Part shown: positions 23,897-32,519 of the stretch, piece by piece
Layout of the letters: each line of letters opens with the position of its first letter
Position numbering within the stretch: position 1 is the stretch's first letter
Source: Acidobacteriota bacterium
GTDB taxonomy: Bacteria > Acidobacteriota > Vicinamibacteria > Vicinamibacterales > UBA2999
Direction: 5' to 3'
Assembly (NCBI GenBank): GCA_016192845.1
Contig: JACPTI010000085.1
Span: 1-36,997 of the forward strand
DNA length: 36,997 nt
The notes under the pieces: generated by a model
Told to the model about the DNA's origin: nothing
Databases searched by the model: none
Seen by the model: the letters and a program-made list of their open reading frames with translations, nothing else
Program-made: the position numbers and the translations under genes

Positions 23897-24892
23897 GTGC
23901 TCTCGATGCCTGCAGTGTTCCGGCTCGTTCTCGCCCTCGCCGTGCTGCTTGGCATAGCGTGCAATCCGCGGGAGTATGCCCGCGAGCATGGCGGGATTAC
24001 GCGGCTCTCGATCGCCACCGGCAACACCGGCGGGGTGTACTACCCGTACGGCGGCGGGATCGCGAAGGTGGTCAGCGAAACGCTGCCGCGCGTGCAAGTG
24101 ACGGCGGAAGTCACCGCCGCGTCGGTCGACAACCTCAAGCTGATTCAGCTCGGGAAGGTCGACATCGCCTTCACGCTCGCCGACACGCTGGACGACGCCG
24201 TGCACGGCCGCGGCCCCTTCGCGAAGACCGGTACGGTCGACGCGCAGACGCTGGCGGTGCTGTATCCGAACTACACGCACGTGGTCACCGTTGCCGGCAG
24301 CGGCATCGAGCGGCTGAGCGACCTGAAGGGCAAGGTGGTGTCGACCGGCTCGCCCGGCAGCGGCACCGAGGTCATCGCGCTCCGCGTGCTGCGGGCGGCG
24401 GGGCTCGATCCCGATCGCGACCTCCGGCGCCAGGCGCTGTCGGTGAACGCGTCGGCCGACGCCCTCAAGGACGACAAGATCGACGCGTTCTTCTGGAGCG
24501 GCGGCCTCCCCACCGCGTCGGTCCTCGACCTGGCCAGCACCGCCGGCATCACCGCCCGGCTCATTCCGAACGACGACGTGATACCCGCGCTGCAGGCGCA
24601 GTACGGGCCGTCGCTCTACAAGCGCATCGTCATTCTCAGCGGCACGTATCCGGGACAGGCGGCGGACGTGCCGGTCGTCGGCGTGGAGAACGCGCTCGTC
24701 GTCGACGGCCGGATGGACGAGCAGCTGGCGTACGACCTGACGCGGACGCTGTTCGACAAGCGGGACGCGCTGGCGGCGATTCATCCCGAGGCGCGGCACC
24801 TCGCGCCGGATCGGGCGGTCGCCGGCTCGCCCGCGCCGTTTCACCCCGGCGCCGTCCGGTACTACCGGGAACGTGGCGTGTGGAACCAGTAG
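23897..24892 (+). CDS. TAXI-family TRAP transporter solute-binding protein
   Basis: 331 residues from GTG 23897; ATG 23906 is also possible. A hydrophobic leader ends 'LLGIACN', so it is probably a lipoprotein. The mature start 'LSIATGNTGGVYYPYGGGIAKVV' is the TAXI signature, followed by 'DIAFTLADTL', 'GSPGSGTEVIALRVL' and 'DAFFWSGGLPT'. TAXI proteins bind small substrates (glutamate or dicarboxylates in known cases) in the periplasm for TRAP importers. Overlaps the membrane component by 13 bp. Confidence 0.9.
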   Translation: MLSMPAVFRLVLALAVLLGIACNPREYAREHGGITRLSIATGNTGGVYYPYGGGIAKVVSETLPRVQVTAEVTAASVDNLKLIQLGKVDIAFTLADTLDDAVHGRGPFAKTGTVDAQTLAVLYPNYTHVVTVAGSGIERLSDLKGKVVSTGSPGSGTEVIALRVLRAAGLDPDRDLRRQALSVNASADALKDDKIDAFFWSGGLPTASVLDLASTAGITARLIPNDDVIPALQAQYGPSLYKRIVILSGTYPGQAADVPVVGVENALVVDGRMDEQLAYDLTRTLFDKRDALAAIHPEARHLAPDRAVAGSPAPFHPGAVRYYRERGVWNQ

Positions 24893-26844
24893 CGCCGGTC
24901 ACCACGGCTCCTGAGGATCTCGGGACCGACTCTCCCACGCGTGAGCTTCGCGGGATGGCCGGCGGCATCGGCACGGTGCTCGCGATCGGCCTGTCGTTGT
25001 ACGCGCTCTACTGGGTCGTCGCCATCGTACAGCCGTTCGTCTACCGCATCACGTTTCTGCTGCTGGCGCTCGTCCTCAGCTTCCTGTTCTATCCGGCCGG
25101 TGCGCGCGACCGGGTGCGCGTGACGTTCGTCGACTGGACGCTCGTCGTGCTGACGTGCCTGGCGCTCGCGTGGCCGATCGTCGACTTCGAGGAGTTCATC
25201 TACCGCGCGGCCGATCCGACCGCGATCGACGTCGCCACGGGCCTGATAGTGATCGTCGCCGTGCTGGAAGCAACGCGCCGGACGACGGGCTGGATCCTGC
25301 CGGTGACCGCGGCCGCGTTCCTGACCTACGCCTTCTACGGGCCGCTGCTCGATCTGGTCGGCCTGAGCATGCTGGCGCATCGCGGCTACGATCCCCAGCG
25401 GATCGTCGGCACCTCGTTCATGACGCTCGAGGGGATTTTCGGCGTCCCGCTCGACGTCGCCGCCACCTACATCATTCTCTTTTCGCTCTACGGGGCGATC
25501 CTGACCGCCTCGGGCGCGGGCCGCTTTTTCCTCGACTGGTCGATGGCGGCCGTCGGGCGGTCCGGCGGCGGCGCGGGCCCGGGGCGCGCCGTCACGATCG
25601 CGGGCCTGCTGCTCGGCACGATTTCGGGAAGCGGCGTCGCCAACACCGTCACGCTCGGGTCGGTCGCCTGGCCGCTGCTCCGGCGCGCGCAGTACCCGGC
25701 GGAGATGGGAGGCGCCGTGCTGTCGGCCGCAGGGATCGGCGCGATCATCTGCCCGCCGGCGCTCGGCGCGGCGGCGTTCATCATCGCGGAGCTGCTGCGC
25801 ATCAGCTACCTGCAGGTGCTGGTGATGGCGGTGATTCCCGCGGTCCTCTACTTCTTCTCGATCTTCCTGATGATCGAGGCGGACACGCGTCGCGCCGCGG
25901 CGAGGCCGGTGGAGGTCGGAGCCGAATCGGTGTGGCAGATCACGCGTCGCTCCGGCTACCACTTCCTCGCGCTCGTCGGCATCCCCGTCATGCTGCTCAT
26001 GGGGATGACCGCCTTTCGCGCGGTGTTCTACTCGATGCTGATCGCGGTCGCCCTGAGCCTCGTCGACCGCGCCAACGCGCTCTGGCCGCGGCGGCTCCTG
26101 CAGGCGTTGTACACGGGCGCGCGCAACGTGCTGCCGATCGCCGCCACGACGGCGACCGCGGGCATCATCGTCGGCGTCGTCACGCTGACGGGCCTCGGGC
26201 TCAAGATCGCCGGGCTGATCGTCGCGCTCGCGGGCGGGCAGCTCTTCCTGACCGTGCTGTATTCGGCGGTGGCGGTCCTTATGCTGGGGCTCGCCGTCCC
26301 GGTCACCGCCTCGTACATCATTGCCGCGGTCATGGTGGCGCCGGCGATGATCCAGGTGGGCGTGCCCGAGCTCGGCGCCCACATGTTCATCTTCTACTAC
26401 GCGGTGCTGTCGGAGGTGAGCCCGCCGACGGCGCTCTCGCCGTTTGCGGCGGCGGCGATCACCGGCGGGCGGCCGTTCCCGACGATGATGCTGACGTGGA
26501 AGTACACGCTGCCCGCGTTCGTCTTCCCGTTCGCGTTCACGCTGAGCCCGCAGGGGATGGGGCTTCTCATGCAGGGCACGGCCGCGACCGTCGCGGTCGC
26601 GACCGGCACGGCGGCGATCGCCATTCTTGCGCTCGCCGCCGGGCTCGGCGGCTGGATGCGTGGGGCGGCCAACGGGATCGAACGGGCGCTGGCTGTGGCT
26701 GCCGGGCTGCTGCTGTTCCACGCGGGGTCGTGGACCGACGCAGCCGGCCTGGCGCTGTTTGCCGTCACGCTCGTGATGCACATGGTCCGGCTCCGCTCGC
26801 TGCGCCGGGCCCGCAAGGACCCCGCGTACGCACGAGAGGTGTGA
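24880..26844 (+). CDS. TRAP transporter fused permease (4TM + 12TM subunits)
   Basis: 654 residues from GTG 24880. The first ~190 residues form four membrane segments (the small DctQ-like part), followed by the DctM-like part with 'FGVPLDVAATYIILFSLYGAIL', 'GTISGSGVANTVTLGSVAWPL', 'AAGIGAIICPPALGAAAFI' and 'SEVSPPTALSPFAAAAITGG'. These are family hallmarks of TAXI-associated fused TRAP permeases. It works with the binding protein immediately upstream. A longer frame back to 23104 is a shadow of the two preceding genes. A strong hairpin follows the stop. Confidence 0.92.
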   Translation: MEPVAPVTTAPEDLGTDSPTRELRGMAGGIGTVLAIGLSLYALYWVVAIVQPFVYRITFLLLALVLSFLFYPAGARDRVRVTFVDWTLVVLTCLALAWPIVDFEEFIYRAADPTAIDVATGLIVIVAVLEATRRTTGWILPVTAAAFLTYAFYGPLLDLVGLSMLAHRGYDPQRIVGTSFMTLEGIFGVPLDVAATYIILFSLYGAILTASGAGRFFLDWSMAAVGRSGGGAGPGRAVTIAGLLLGTISGSGVANTVTLGSVAWPLLRRAQYPAEMGGAVLSAAGIGAIICPPALGAAAFIIAELLRISYLQVLVMAVIPAVLYFFSIFLMIEADTRRAAARPVEVGAESVWQITRRSGYHFLALVGIPVMLLMGMTAFRAVFYSMLIAVALSLVDRANALWPRRLLQALYTGARNVLPIAATTATAGIIVGVVTLTGLGLKIAGLIVALAGGQLFLTVLYSAVAVLMLGLAVPVTASYIIAAVMVAPAMIQVGVPELGAHMFIFYYAVLSEVSPPTALSPFAAAAITGGRPFPTMMLTWKYTLPAFVFPFAFTLSPQGMGLLMQGTAATVAVATGTAAIAILALAAGLGGWMRGAANGIERALAVAAGLLLFHAGSWTDAAGLALFAVTLVMHMVRLRSLRRARKDPAYAREV

Positions 26845-26896
26845 TCGGGGTGCGACGCCAGGTGTCGGAGGGAACGCGGGACGGCGGAAACGCGCG

Positions 26897-26930
26897 CGCC
26901 CGTCGCCGCCAGGGATGGCGGCGACGGGCG
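26897..26930. terminator. Hairpin between convergent TRAP and DUF6152 genes
   Basis: A perfect 15-bp GC-rich stem (26897-26911 / 26916-26930) with loop ggga, centred between two converging genes. No U-run on either strand, so it is a transcript barrier or 3'-end stabiliser rather than a canonical intrinsic terminator. Confidence 0.6.
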
Positions 26931-26947
26931 GACGGATCAGTCAGACC

Positions 26948-27343
26948 TCAGAAATCCGACGGAGCCGGCGCGTTGTTGCCGTCCCAGTCCTTGACGGTGC
27001 CGTCAGCCGCCTTCAGGAAGCCGAGGAGGCAGCCCCGGGAGCCGTCGCGCAGCGGGTGACACCGCACCTTGATGGTGTCGCCCGGCTTCACGTAGGTGCG
27101 CGAGACGCCAATGCGCTCGAGACCGGTGCGGCCGGTCGCCTCGAGCGCCCAGATCTGCGGCTGCCCGCTCGCGTCCATGGCCTCCATGTAGACCCACGAA
27201 TGCGGGACGACGAAGTGCACTTCTTTGACCACGCCGCTCATATCCGCGAACGTGTCCATATAGTTGCCGTGGGAATGATGCGCCGCGACCGGCAGCGCGA
27301 AGAGCACCGCACACAGAGCCACAAGACTCAATCTGAACCGCAT
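26948..27343 (-). CDS. Secreted DUF6152-like protein
   Basis: 131 residues from ATG 27343, with AGGAGG 7 nt upstream. Signal peptide 'MRFRLSLVALCAVLFALPVAAH' (cleavage near residue 21). The mature protein has 'HHSHGNYMDT', 'VVKEVHFVVPHSWVYMEA' and 'YVKPGDTIKVRCHPLRDGSRG', the pattern of small periplasmic DUF6152 proteins common in Acidobacteriota. The function of this family is unknown; the His-rich mature N terminus suggests a metal site. The frame extends to 27436 but that part lacks a ribosome site. Confidence 0.75.
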   Translation of the reverse strand: MRFRLSLVALCAVLFALPVAAHHSHGNYMDTFADMSGVVKEVHFVVPHSWVYMEAMDASGQPQIWALEATGRTGLERIGVSRTYVKPGDTIKVRCHPLRDGSRGCLLGFLKAADGTVKDWDGNNAPAPSDF

Positions 27344-27438
27344 GGTCAGCCTCCTAGTACCGCTGGCCGGAGGCCTGTAGTCTCCGGCTACCGCCATCAG
27401 GTAGTCGGACGCCTCTAGGCTTCCGGATGAGGGCATCT

Positions 27439-27468
27439 ATATTAGCGAAAAAAGCCCCGTTACGACAA
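27439..27468 (-). promoter_or_regulatory. Promoter for the DUF6152-like gene
   Basis: Minus strand: TTGTCG (27468-27463), 18-nt spacer, TAATAT (27444-27439), in an AT-rich patch. Places transcription start near 27432, about 90 nt before ATG 27343. Confidence 0.45.
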
Positions 27469-27528
27469 AAATTCCCCGCCGGGGCGAGGCGGCGGGCTGT
27501 GGACCGGGCGCCCGTGTATGCCCCCGTA

Positions 27529-27534
27529 TATAAT
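27529..27534 (+). promoter_or_regulatory. -10 element (TATAAT) of TonB-dependent receptor 1
   Basis: A perfect TATAAT 69 bp upstream of the receptor ATG. No recognisable -35 at 16-18 bp upstream, so an activator or extended -10 recognition may be needed. Confidence 0.4.
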
Positions 27535-27603
27535 GAGCCCGTTTTTGGCGGTTTTTCGGGTCCCACTGCGTCGGAACGGTGTCTTTGCCACAAGGAGTCT
27601 GAA

Positions 27604-30537
27604 ATGACACTCGGACGATTTGCCTGGTTGACCGTCCTCGCAATCTTGGCCTCGCCGCCCCTCGCCTCCGCGCAGGAGGCGACGCTCGTCGGCATCGTGC
27701 GTGACAACACGGCCGCCGTGCTGCCCGGCGTCACCGTGACCGCGACGCATGAAGCCGCGGGCAACACGTTCGTCGGGGTGACCGACCAGAACGGCGTGTA
27801 TCGCATCTCTCTGCGGACCGGCGTCTACCGGGTCTCCGCGGAGCTCACCGGCTTCACGACCGTTGTCCGGCCTGGCATCGAGCTGCTGCTCGGCCGGGAA
27901 GTGACCCTGAACATGGACATGGCCGTCTCGGGTGTGCAGGAGACGGTGACGGTGACCGGCGAGGCGCCGCTCATCGAGGTCACCACGTCGACGGTCAGCG
28001 GCAACATCGATCCGCGGCAGATGTCGGAGCTGCCGGTCAACGGCCGCAACTGGATGGACCTGAGCCTGCTGGCGCCCGGCAGCCGATCGAACTCGGCGAG
28101 CGAAGTCCCGCAGGACCGCCAGGGGTTCTTCCAGGTGAGTCTCGACGGCCAGCAGATCACGCAGCTCATCTGCTGCTCGCAGCAGCAGCCGCGCTACAGC
28201 CGCGACGCGATCGCGGAGTTCGAGCTGATCACCAACCGGTTCGACGCCACGCAGGGGCGCTCGCAGGGGATGCTGGTGAACGCGATTACCAAGTCGGGCA
28301 CGAACACGCCGGCCGGAACGTTCTCCGGCTATTTCCGCGACGACGACTTCAACGCGGAGGACTTCATTCAGCGGCGGGTGCTGCCGTACTCGGATCAGCA
28401 GCTCAGCGCCACCTTCGGCGGCCCGATCCGGCGCGACCGGATCCACTTCTTCGGCAACTACGAGTACGAGCGCGAGCCGCAAACCGTCACGTTCAACAGC
28501 CCGTACCCGAGCTTCAATATCGACCTGCCGGGCACACGGACGCAGCACACGGGCGGCGTGCGCGGCGACGCGCAGTTCACGCCGCAGTCGCATCTCACGG
28601 TGCGGTACTCGAAGTACTACCAGCTGATCCCGCGGGGCGGCACCGGCGGCGCCGCGCTGCATCCGTCCACGTCGCGGACCACCCGCCGCGAGAGCGATCA
28701 GATCTGGCTGACGCAGGCCTGGGTCCTGAACGACCGCAGCCTGAACCAGCTGAAGGGCGGGTTCTCCAAGTTTCAGTGGGCAATATTTACCGATCCCAAG
28801 TGGCAGGGAGGGGCCTTCCCGGTTGACAAGGGAATGGGCGGCACTGCGCCCACCATCTTGTTCACGGGGTACTCGATCGGGACGCAGCCGTCCAACGCGC
28901 CGCAGGATATCTTCGAGCGCATCTGGTCGATTCGTGACGACTTCACGCTGTCGTACACGGCCGCAGGGCGTCACGACCTGAAGACCGGCGCCGAGTACCT
29001 GCACTGGTACGGCGACTGGATCCACTGGTGCAATCGCTGCGCAGGCGTGCTCGTGACGAATTCGCGACCGCCCGCGAATGTCGAATCGCTGTTCCCGGTG
29101 TGGAATGACGTCTCGACGTGGAACCTCGCCCCGCTGTCGCCGCTGGTCATCCGGTACGAGGAGTCGTTCGGCGATCACAGCATGACTCGCCGCCGCGACG
29201 TCTTCGCGTTCTGGCTCCAGGACGACTGGGCGGCCACCAGCCGGCTGACGCTGAATCTCGGCGTGCGGTACGACCTCGACCTCGGTGTGCTGGGCGAGGA
29301 CATCGAGTTCCGCCCGTGGCTGTCGGGCAACCGGCCGCACGACGCGAACAACATCGCGCCGCGCCTCGGGTTCGCATTCCAGATGAACGATCGCACGGTG
29401 ATCCGCGGTGGATATGGGCTGTTCTACACGCAGCTCGAAAGCGACGCGGCCCACCAGTCAGAGCTCTGGTCGCGGACGACGATTCCCCAGATCTTGAACG
29501 ACGGCCGGCCCGACTTCGCCGTCAACCCGTTCAACGGCCCGAAGCCGACCTACGAGCAGGTGCTGGCGAACGCTTGCGACCAGACGAACAACAGGCCCGG
29601 GTGCTTCCGGCGGTCGATCACCATCGAGATTCCCGGACCCAGCGAGCCGGGGATGGAAAAGCTCCACGAAGTCAGTTTCAGCCACCAGGCGTCGATCGGC
29701 GTGCAGCGGCAGATCGGCACCGCGATGGCGGTCGAGGCGAACTACGTCTTCACCGGCGGGCGGCACGAGGAAGTCGCCCGCAACATGAATCTGTCCTACA
29801 ACGCCGCGACGCTGGCGAACAACCCGTTCACCAACCGCGCGCTGCTGCCGTTCCCGGATTGGGGCACGGTGCTCGGGGAGTTCATGATCGGCCGGACCAA
29901 CTACCACGGGCTGGAGATGAACTTCACCAAGCGGATGAGCAACCGCTGGCAGGCGAACGCCACCTACTCGCTGTCCGGCTTCTATGATTCGCCCGGCGAG
30001 CCGGTGTTCATCCAGCCGGAGGGTCGCGGCGGCATCAGGTGGAGCCCGCTCGCGTTCCGCGTCCAGCCGGATCTCGGCGACGACTACGCGCTCGCGGTAA
30101 CCGATCAGCGGCACCGCGCGACGTTCAACGGCATCTGGGAGGTCGGCTACGGCGTCCAGCTGAGCGGGTTGTACTTCTTCGGTTCCGGCCTGCGGTATGT
30201 CACCAACTGGGGCGGCGACCTGCGCAACCTGGGGACGACCGCGGACCAGGGCAACTGGGGCGCGGGGCGGCTGCGTCCCGACGGCACGATCGTGCCGCGC
30301 AACAGTCTCGCGGGCGACCCGATCCACCGTGTGGACGTGCGGATCCAGAAGCGGTTCCGGATTGCCGGGCGCGTGACGGCCGACGGGATGGCCGAGGTGT
30401 TCAACGTGTTCAATCACGCGAACTACGGCAGCTACGTGACCGCACAGAGCAACGCGCGGTTCGGCCAGCCGTCGTTCAACGCGAATGTGGCCTACCAGCC
30501 GCGCATCGTGCAGCTCGGCTTCCGGTTCGCGTTCTGA
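27604..30537 (+). CDS. TonB-dependent receptor with carboxypeptidase-regulatory-like domain (receptor 1)
   Basis: 977 residues from ATG 27604, with AAGGAG 6 nt upstream; the frame is open to 27427 but without features. Signal peptide to about residue 23 ('LASPPLASA'). A carboxypeptidase-regulatory-like beta-sandwich spans about 26-110 ('[23 protein letters not shown]'), then a plug domain ('QMSELPVNGRNWMDLSLLAPG', '[12 protein letters not shown]'). The outer-membrane beta-barrel ends 'QLGFRFAF' with the terminal Phe expected for barrel assembly. Likely imports an unknown large ligand. Close paralogue of receptor 2 (32520-35408). Confidence 0.92.
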   Translation: MTLGRFAWLTVLAILASPPLASAQEATLVGIVRDNTAAVLPGVTVTATHEAAGNTFVGVTDQNGVYRISLRTGVYRVSAELTGFTTVVRPGIELLLGREVTLNMDMAVSGVQETVTVTGEAPLIEVTTSTVSGNIDPRQMSELPVNGRNWMDLSLLAPGSRSNSASEVPQDRQGFFQVSLDGQQITQLICCSQQQPRYSRDAIAEFELITNRFDATQGRSQGMLVNAITKSGTNTPAGTFSGYFRDDDFNAEDFIQRRVLPYSDQQLSATFGGPIRRDRIHFFGNYEYEREPQTVTFNSPYPSFNIDLPGTRTQHTGGVRGDAQFTPQSHLTVRYSKYYQLIPRGGTGGAALHPSTSRTTRRESDQIWLTQAWVLNDRSLNQLKGGFSKFQWAIFTDPKWQGGAFPVDKGMGGTAPTILFTGYSIGTQPSNAPQDIFERIWSIRDDFTLSYTAAGRHDLKTGAEYLHWYGDWIHWCNRCAGVLVTNSRPPANVESLFPVWNDVSTWNLAPLSPLVIRYEESFGDHSMTRRRDVFAFWLQDDWAATSRLTLNLGVRYDLDLGVLGEDIEFRPWLSGNRPHDANNIAPRLGFAFQMNDRTVIRGGYGLFYTQLESDAAHQSELWSRTTIPQILNDGRPDFAVNPFNGPKPTYEQVLANACDQTNNRPGCFRRSITIEIPGPSEPGMEKLHEVSFSHQASIGVQRQIGTAMAVEANYVFTGGRHEEVARNMNLSYNAATLANNPFTNRALLPFPDWGTVLGEFMIGRTNYHGLEMNFTKRMSNRWQANATYSLSGFYDSPGEPVFIQPEGRGGIRWSPLAFRVQPDLGDDYALAVTDQRHRATFNGIWEVGYGVQLSGLYFFGSGLRYVTNWGGDLRNLGTTADQGNWGAGRLRPDGTIVPRNSLAGDPIHRVDVRIQKRFRIAGRVTADGMAEVFNVFNHANYGSYVTAQSNARFGQPSFNANVAYQPRIVQLGFRFAF

Positions 30538-30543
30538 GCACAA

Positions 30544-30619
30544 AGGGGTCAGGGGATAGGGGTCAGGAGTCAGTGAGCCGGTCCCCTGAGCCCTGACCCC
30601 TGACCCCTGACCCCTACTT
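30544..30619. repeat. Heptamer array 5, inverted pair after TonB receptor 1
   Basis: The left arm (30544-30578) has aggggtc-type units x5; the right arm (30585-30619) has cctgacc-type units x5. The arms are complementary and form a hairpin between convergent genes. The array also supplies the stop codon of the cupin gene (30614-30616). Confidence 0.85.
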
Positions 30620-31111
30620 CTTCGTCGGGTCGTTCTTCGGATCGACGTAGGCGGTGGACGTCGGTCCCACACCCGTGATCTGCAGAATGACCTGCTCCTT
30701 CGTCATGGCGAAGTGCGGCACGTTGGGCGGTTCGGTATAGAAGCTGCCCGGGCCGAGCGCCTGCAGCGCCGCTTCGTTGAACGTCTCCCCGTAGCCGAAG
30801 TACCAGGTGCCGCGCACGACGGTGGCGACGCGGTCGTCACGGTGCGAATGGGCCTGGATCCGGACGTTCCCCGCGACCCGCAGCATCAGCGTATAGAGCC
30901 CGGCCTTCGTCGGGTCTCCCTTCAGGACGACGGTCTCGATGCCGCCCGCGCCGGAAGTGCCGGCACCGCCCGCCTGCGCCGAGGGCCACGGCACGTCTTC
31001 CAGCCGCATCGTCGCGCCGCCCCCCTGTGCGAGAGCCGCTGCCATGGTCACTGCCACGATCGCGAGCGCCACCAGGAGGCGACGAAGGAGAGCCACGGGG
31101 AAGTGTGTCAT
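30614..31111 (-). CDS. Secreted cupin-domain protein
   Basis: 165 residues from ATG 31111, with GAGGA 7 nt upstream. Signal peptide to about residue 29 ('AIVAVTMAAALAQ'). Single cupin: motif 1 'QAHSHRDDRVATVVRGTWYFG' (two His) and motif 2 'GPGSFYTEPPNVPHFAM' (with His). A metal-binding beta-barrel in the periplasm is expected; the reaction is unknown. Convergent with TonB receptor 1. The last residues and stop are encoded by the edge of heptamer array 5, hinting the C terminus was altered by the repeat. Confidence 0.8.
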   Translation of the reverse strand: MTHFPVALLRRLLVALAIVAVTMAAALAQGGGATMRLEDVPWPSAQAGGAGTSGAGGIETVVLKGDPTKAGLYTLMLRVAGNVRIQAHSHRDDRVATVVRGTWYFGYGETFNEAALQALGPGSFYTEPPNVPHFAMTKEQVILQITGVGPTSTAYVDPKNDPTKK

Positions 31112-31149
31112 CGCATGTCCTCGGTCGCATAGAATACTGCACCGACATC

Positions 31150-31268
31150 AAGTCACAAGTCACAAGTCACAAGTCACAAATCACAAGTCACAAGTTGCGA
31201 GTCGGCACGTGTGAATCACGACGCATGAGTTCTGACTTGTGACTTCTGACTTGTGACTTGTGACTTCA
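31150..31268. repeat. Heptamer array 6, inverted pair (AAGTCAC / GACTTGT)
   Basis: Seventeen uninterrupted 7-mers: aagtcac x4, aaatcac, aagtcac, aagttgc, five diverged units, then gacttgt, gacttct, gacttgt, gacttgt and gacttca. The two ends are reverse-complementary, giving a long hairpin that ends 12 bp before the dehydrogenase ATG at 31281. Longest array in the window. Confidence 0.9.
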
Positions 31269-31280
31269 CGAACGAGAGCG

Positions 31281-32336
31281 ATGAAACACCGTATAGCCGT
31301 GATCCCGGGCGACGGGATCGGCAAGGAAGTCGTGCCCGAAGGGATGCGCGTGCTCGGGGCGGCCGCCCGGCGCTTCGACTTCGCGCTCGAGTGGACGACG
31401 TTCGACTGGAGCTGCGAGCGCTACGTGAAGACCGGCCGCATGATGCCCGACGACGGGCTGGAGCAGCTCCGCGCGTTCGACGCGATCTTTCTCGGCGCCG
31501 TCGGCTTTCCCGGCGTGCCCGACCACGTGTCGCTCTGGGGGCTGCTCATCCCGATCCGCCGGGGCTTCCAGCAGTACATCAACCTGCGCCCCGTGCGGCT
31601 GCTCGCGGGCGCCCGGTCGCCGCTCGCCGGCCGCACGCCGGCCGACATCGACATGGTGATCGTGCGCGAGAACAACGAAGGGGAGTACTCGGAGATCGGT
31701 GGACGTCTGTACCGCGGCACGCCCGAGGAGGCCGCCGTGCAGGTGGCGATGTTCACGCGCAAGGGGTGCGACCGGGTGATCCGCTACGCGTTCGAGCTGG
31801 CGCGGAAGCGCCCGCGGCGGCATCTGACGTCCGCCACCAAGTCGAACGGGATCATCCACAGCATGCCGTACTGGGACGAGCGGTTCGCGGCGATGGCGCA
31901 GAACTACCCGGACGTCCGGACGGCGCAGTACCACATCGACATCCTGACCGCGCACTTCGTCCAGCACCCGGACTGGTTCGACGTGGTGGTCGCCTCCAAC
32001 CTGTTCGGCGACATCCTCTCGGACCTCGGACCCGCGGTCGCCGGGTCGATCGGGACCGCGCCGGGCGGAAACATCAACCCCGACAAGGAGTACCCGTCGA
32101 TGTTCGAGCCGGTCCACGGGTCGGCGCCGGATATCGCGGGCAAGGGGATTGCCAACCCGATCGCGCAGATCTGGACCGGCGCCATGATGCTCGACCACCT
32201 GGGGCACGAGGACGCCGGCCAGACCGTGGTCGAGGCGATCGAAAGGGTCGTCAGGGAAGGCAAGACGGTGACCCGTGATCTGGGCGGAACGGCCTCGACG
32301 AGCGACGTCGGAAAGGCGATCGCGTCGCTGCTGTAG
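31281..32336 (+). CDS. D-malate / tartrate dehydrogenase family protein (beta-decarboxylating)
   Basis: 351 residues from ATG 31281. Isocitrate/isopropylmalate dehydrogenase fold: 'IPGDGIGKEVVPEGMRVL', 'GAVGFPGVPDHVSLWGLL', 'RENNEGEYSEIGGR', 'SATKSNGI', 'NLFGDILSDLG' and 'EPVHGSAPDIAGKGIANP'. 'MMPDD' and 'VPDHVSLWG' are characteristic of the DmlA/TtuC subgroup rather than LeuB. It would oxidise and decarboxylate D-malate or tartrate with NAD+, giving pyruvate or related products. Fits the dicarboxylate theme. The heptamer hairpin immediately upstream leaves only a weak Shine-Dalgarno sequence (gagag). Confidence 0.88.
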   Translation: MKHRIAVIPGDGIGKEVVPEGMRVLGAAARRFDFALEWTTFDWSCERYVKTGRMMPDDGLEQLRAFDAIFLGAVGFPGVPDHVSLWGLLIPIRRGFQQYINLRPVRLLAGARSPLAGRTPADIDMVIVRENNEGEYSEIGGRLYRGTPEEAAVQVAMFTRKGCDRVIRYAFELARKRPRRHLTSATKSNGIIHSMPYWDERFAAMAQNYPDVRTAQYHIDILTAHFVQHPDWFDVVVASNLFGDILSDLGPAVAGSIGTAPGGNINPDKEYPSMFEPVHGSAPDIAGKGIANPIAQIWTGAMMLDHLGHEDAGQTVVEAIERVVREGKTVTRDLGGTASTSDVGKAIASLL

Positions 32337-32472
32337 GCCGACGCACGCATCGTCCTAAGCGCCCGGACAGAATTTGCCGGTTGTTCGCTGTTGACGAAGC
32401 TTCGCCTTGTAGGCTAGCGTGCCACCACCGAGGGGTGGATCCTCTCGTTAAGCCTTGTCTCGAGTGCGGGGC

Positions 32473-32500
32473 CCCCACCGCGCACGCCTGCGCGGTGGGG
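32473..32500. repeat. GC-rich leader hairpin before TonB receptor 2
   Basis: A 12-bp perfect stem ccccaccgcgca / tgcgcggtgggg with loop cgcc. It is followed by TGCC, then GGAGG and the receptor ATG at 32520. Shares GTGGGGTGCC, spacing and ATGA with the leader at 23028-23084, implying a common leader cassette. Confidence 0.75.
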
Positions 32501-32519
32501 TGCCAGTCAGGAGGACTTC

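Noticed and set aside
22214..24844. 876-codon minus-strand open frame (also 242-1702, 24862-26781 and 27460-29454 on the minus strand)
   Set aside because: All lie opposite well-recognised plus-strand genes, have Arg/His/Asp-rich low-information sequence and no family motifs; they are GC-driven antisense shadows.
23104..24879. Very long frame running into the TRAP permease from 23104
   Set aside because: The first ~590 codons are a shifted shadow of the SDR-like and TAXI genes; the permease starts at GTG 24880.
30544..30619. Classical intrinsic terminator after TonB receptor 1
   Set aside because: The hairpin is built from heptamer arms and lacks a U-run; it may end transcripts but I list it as a repeat.
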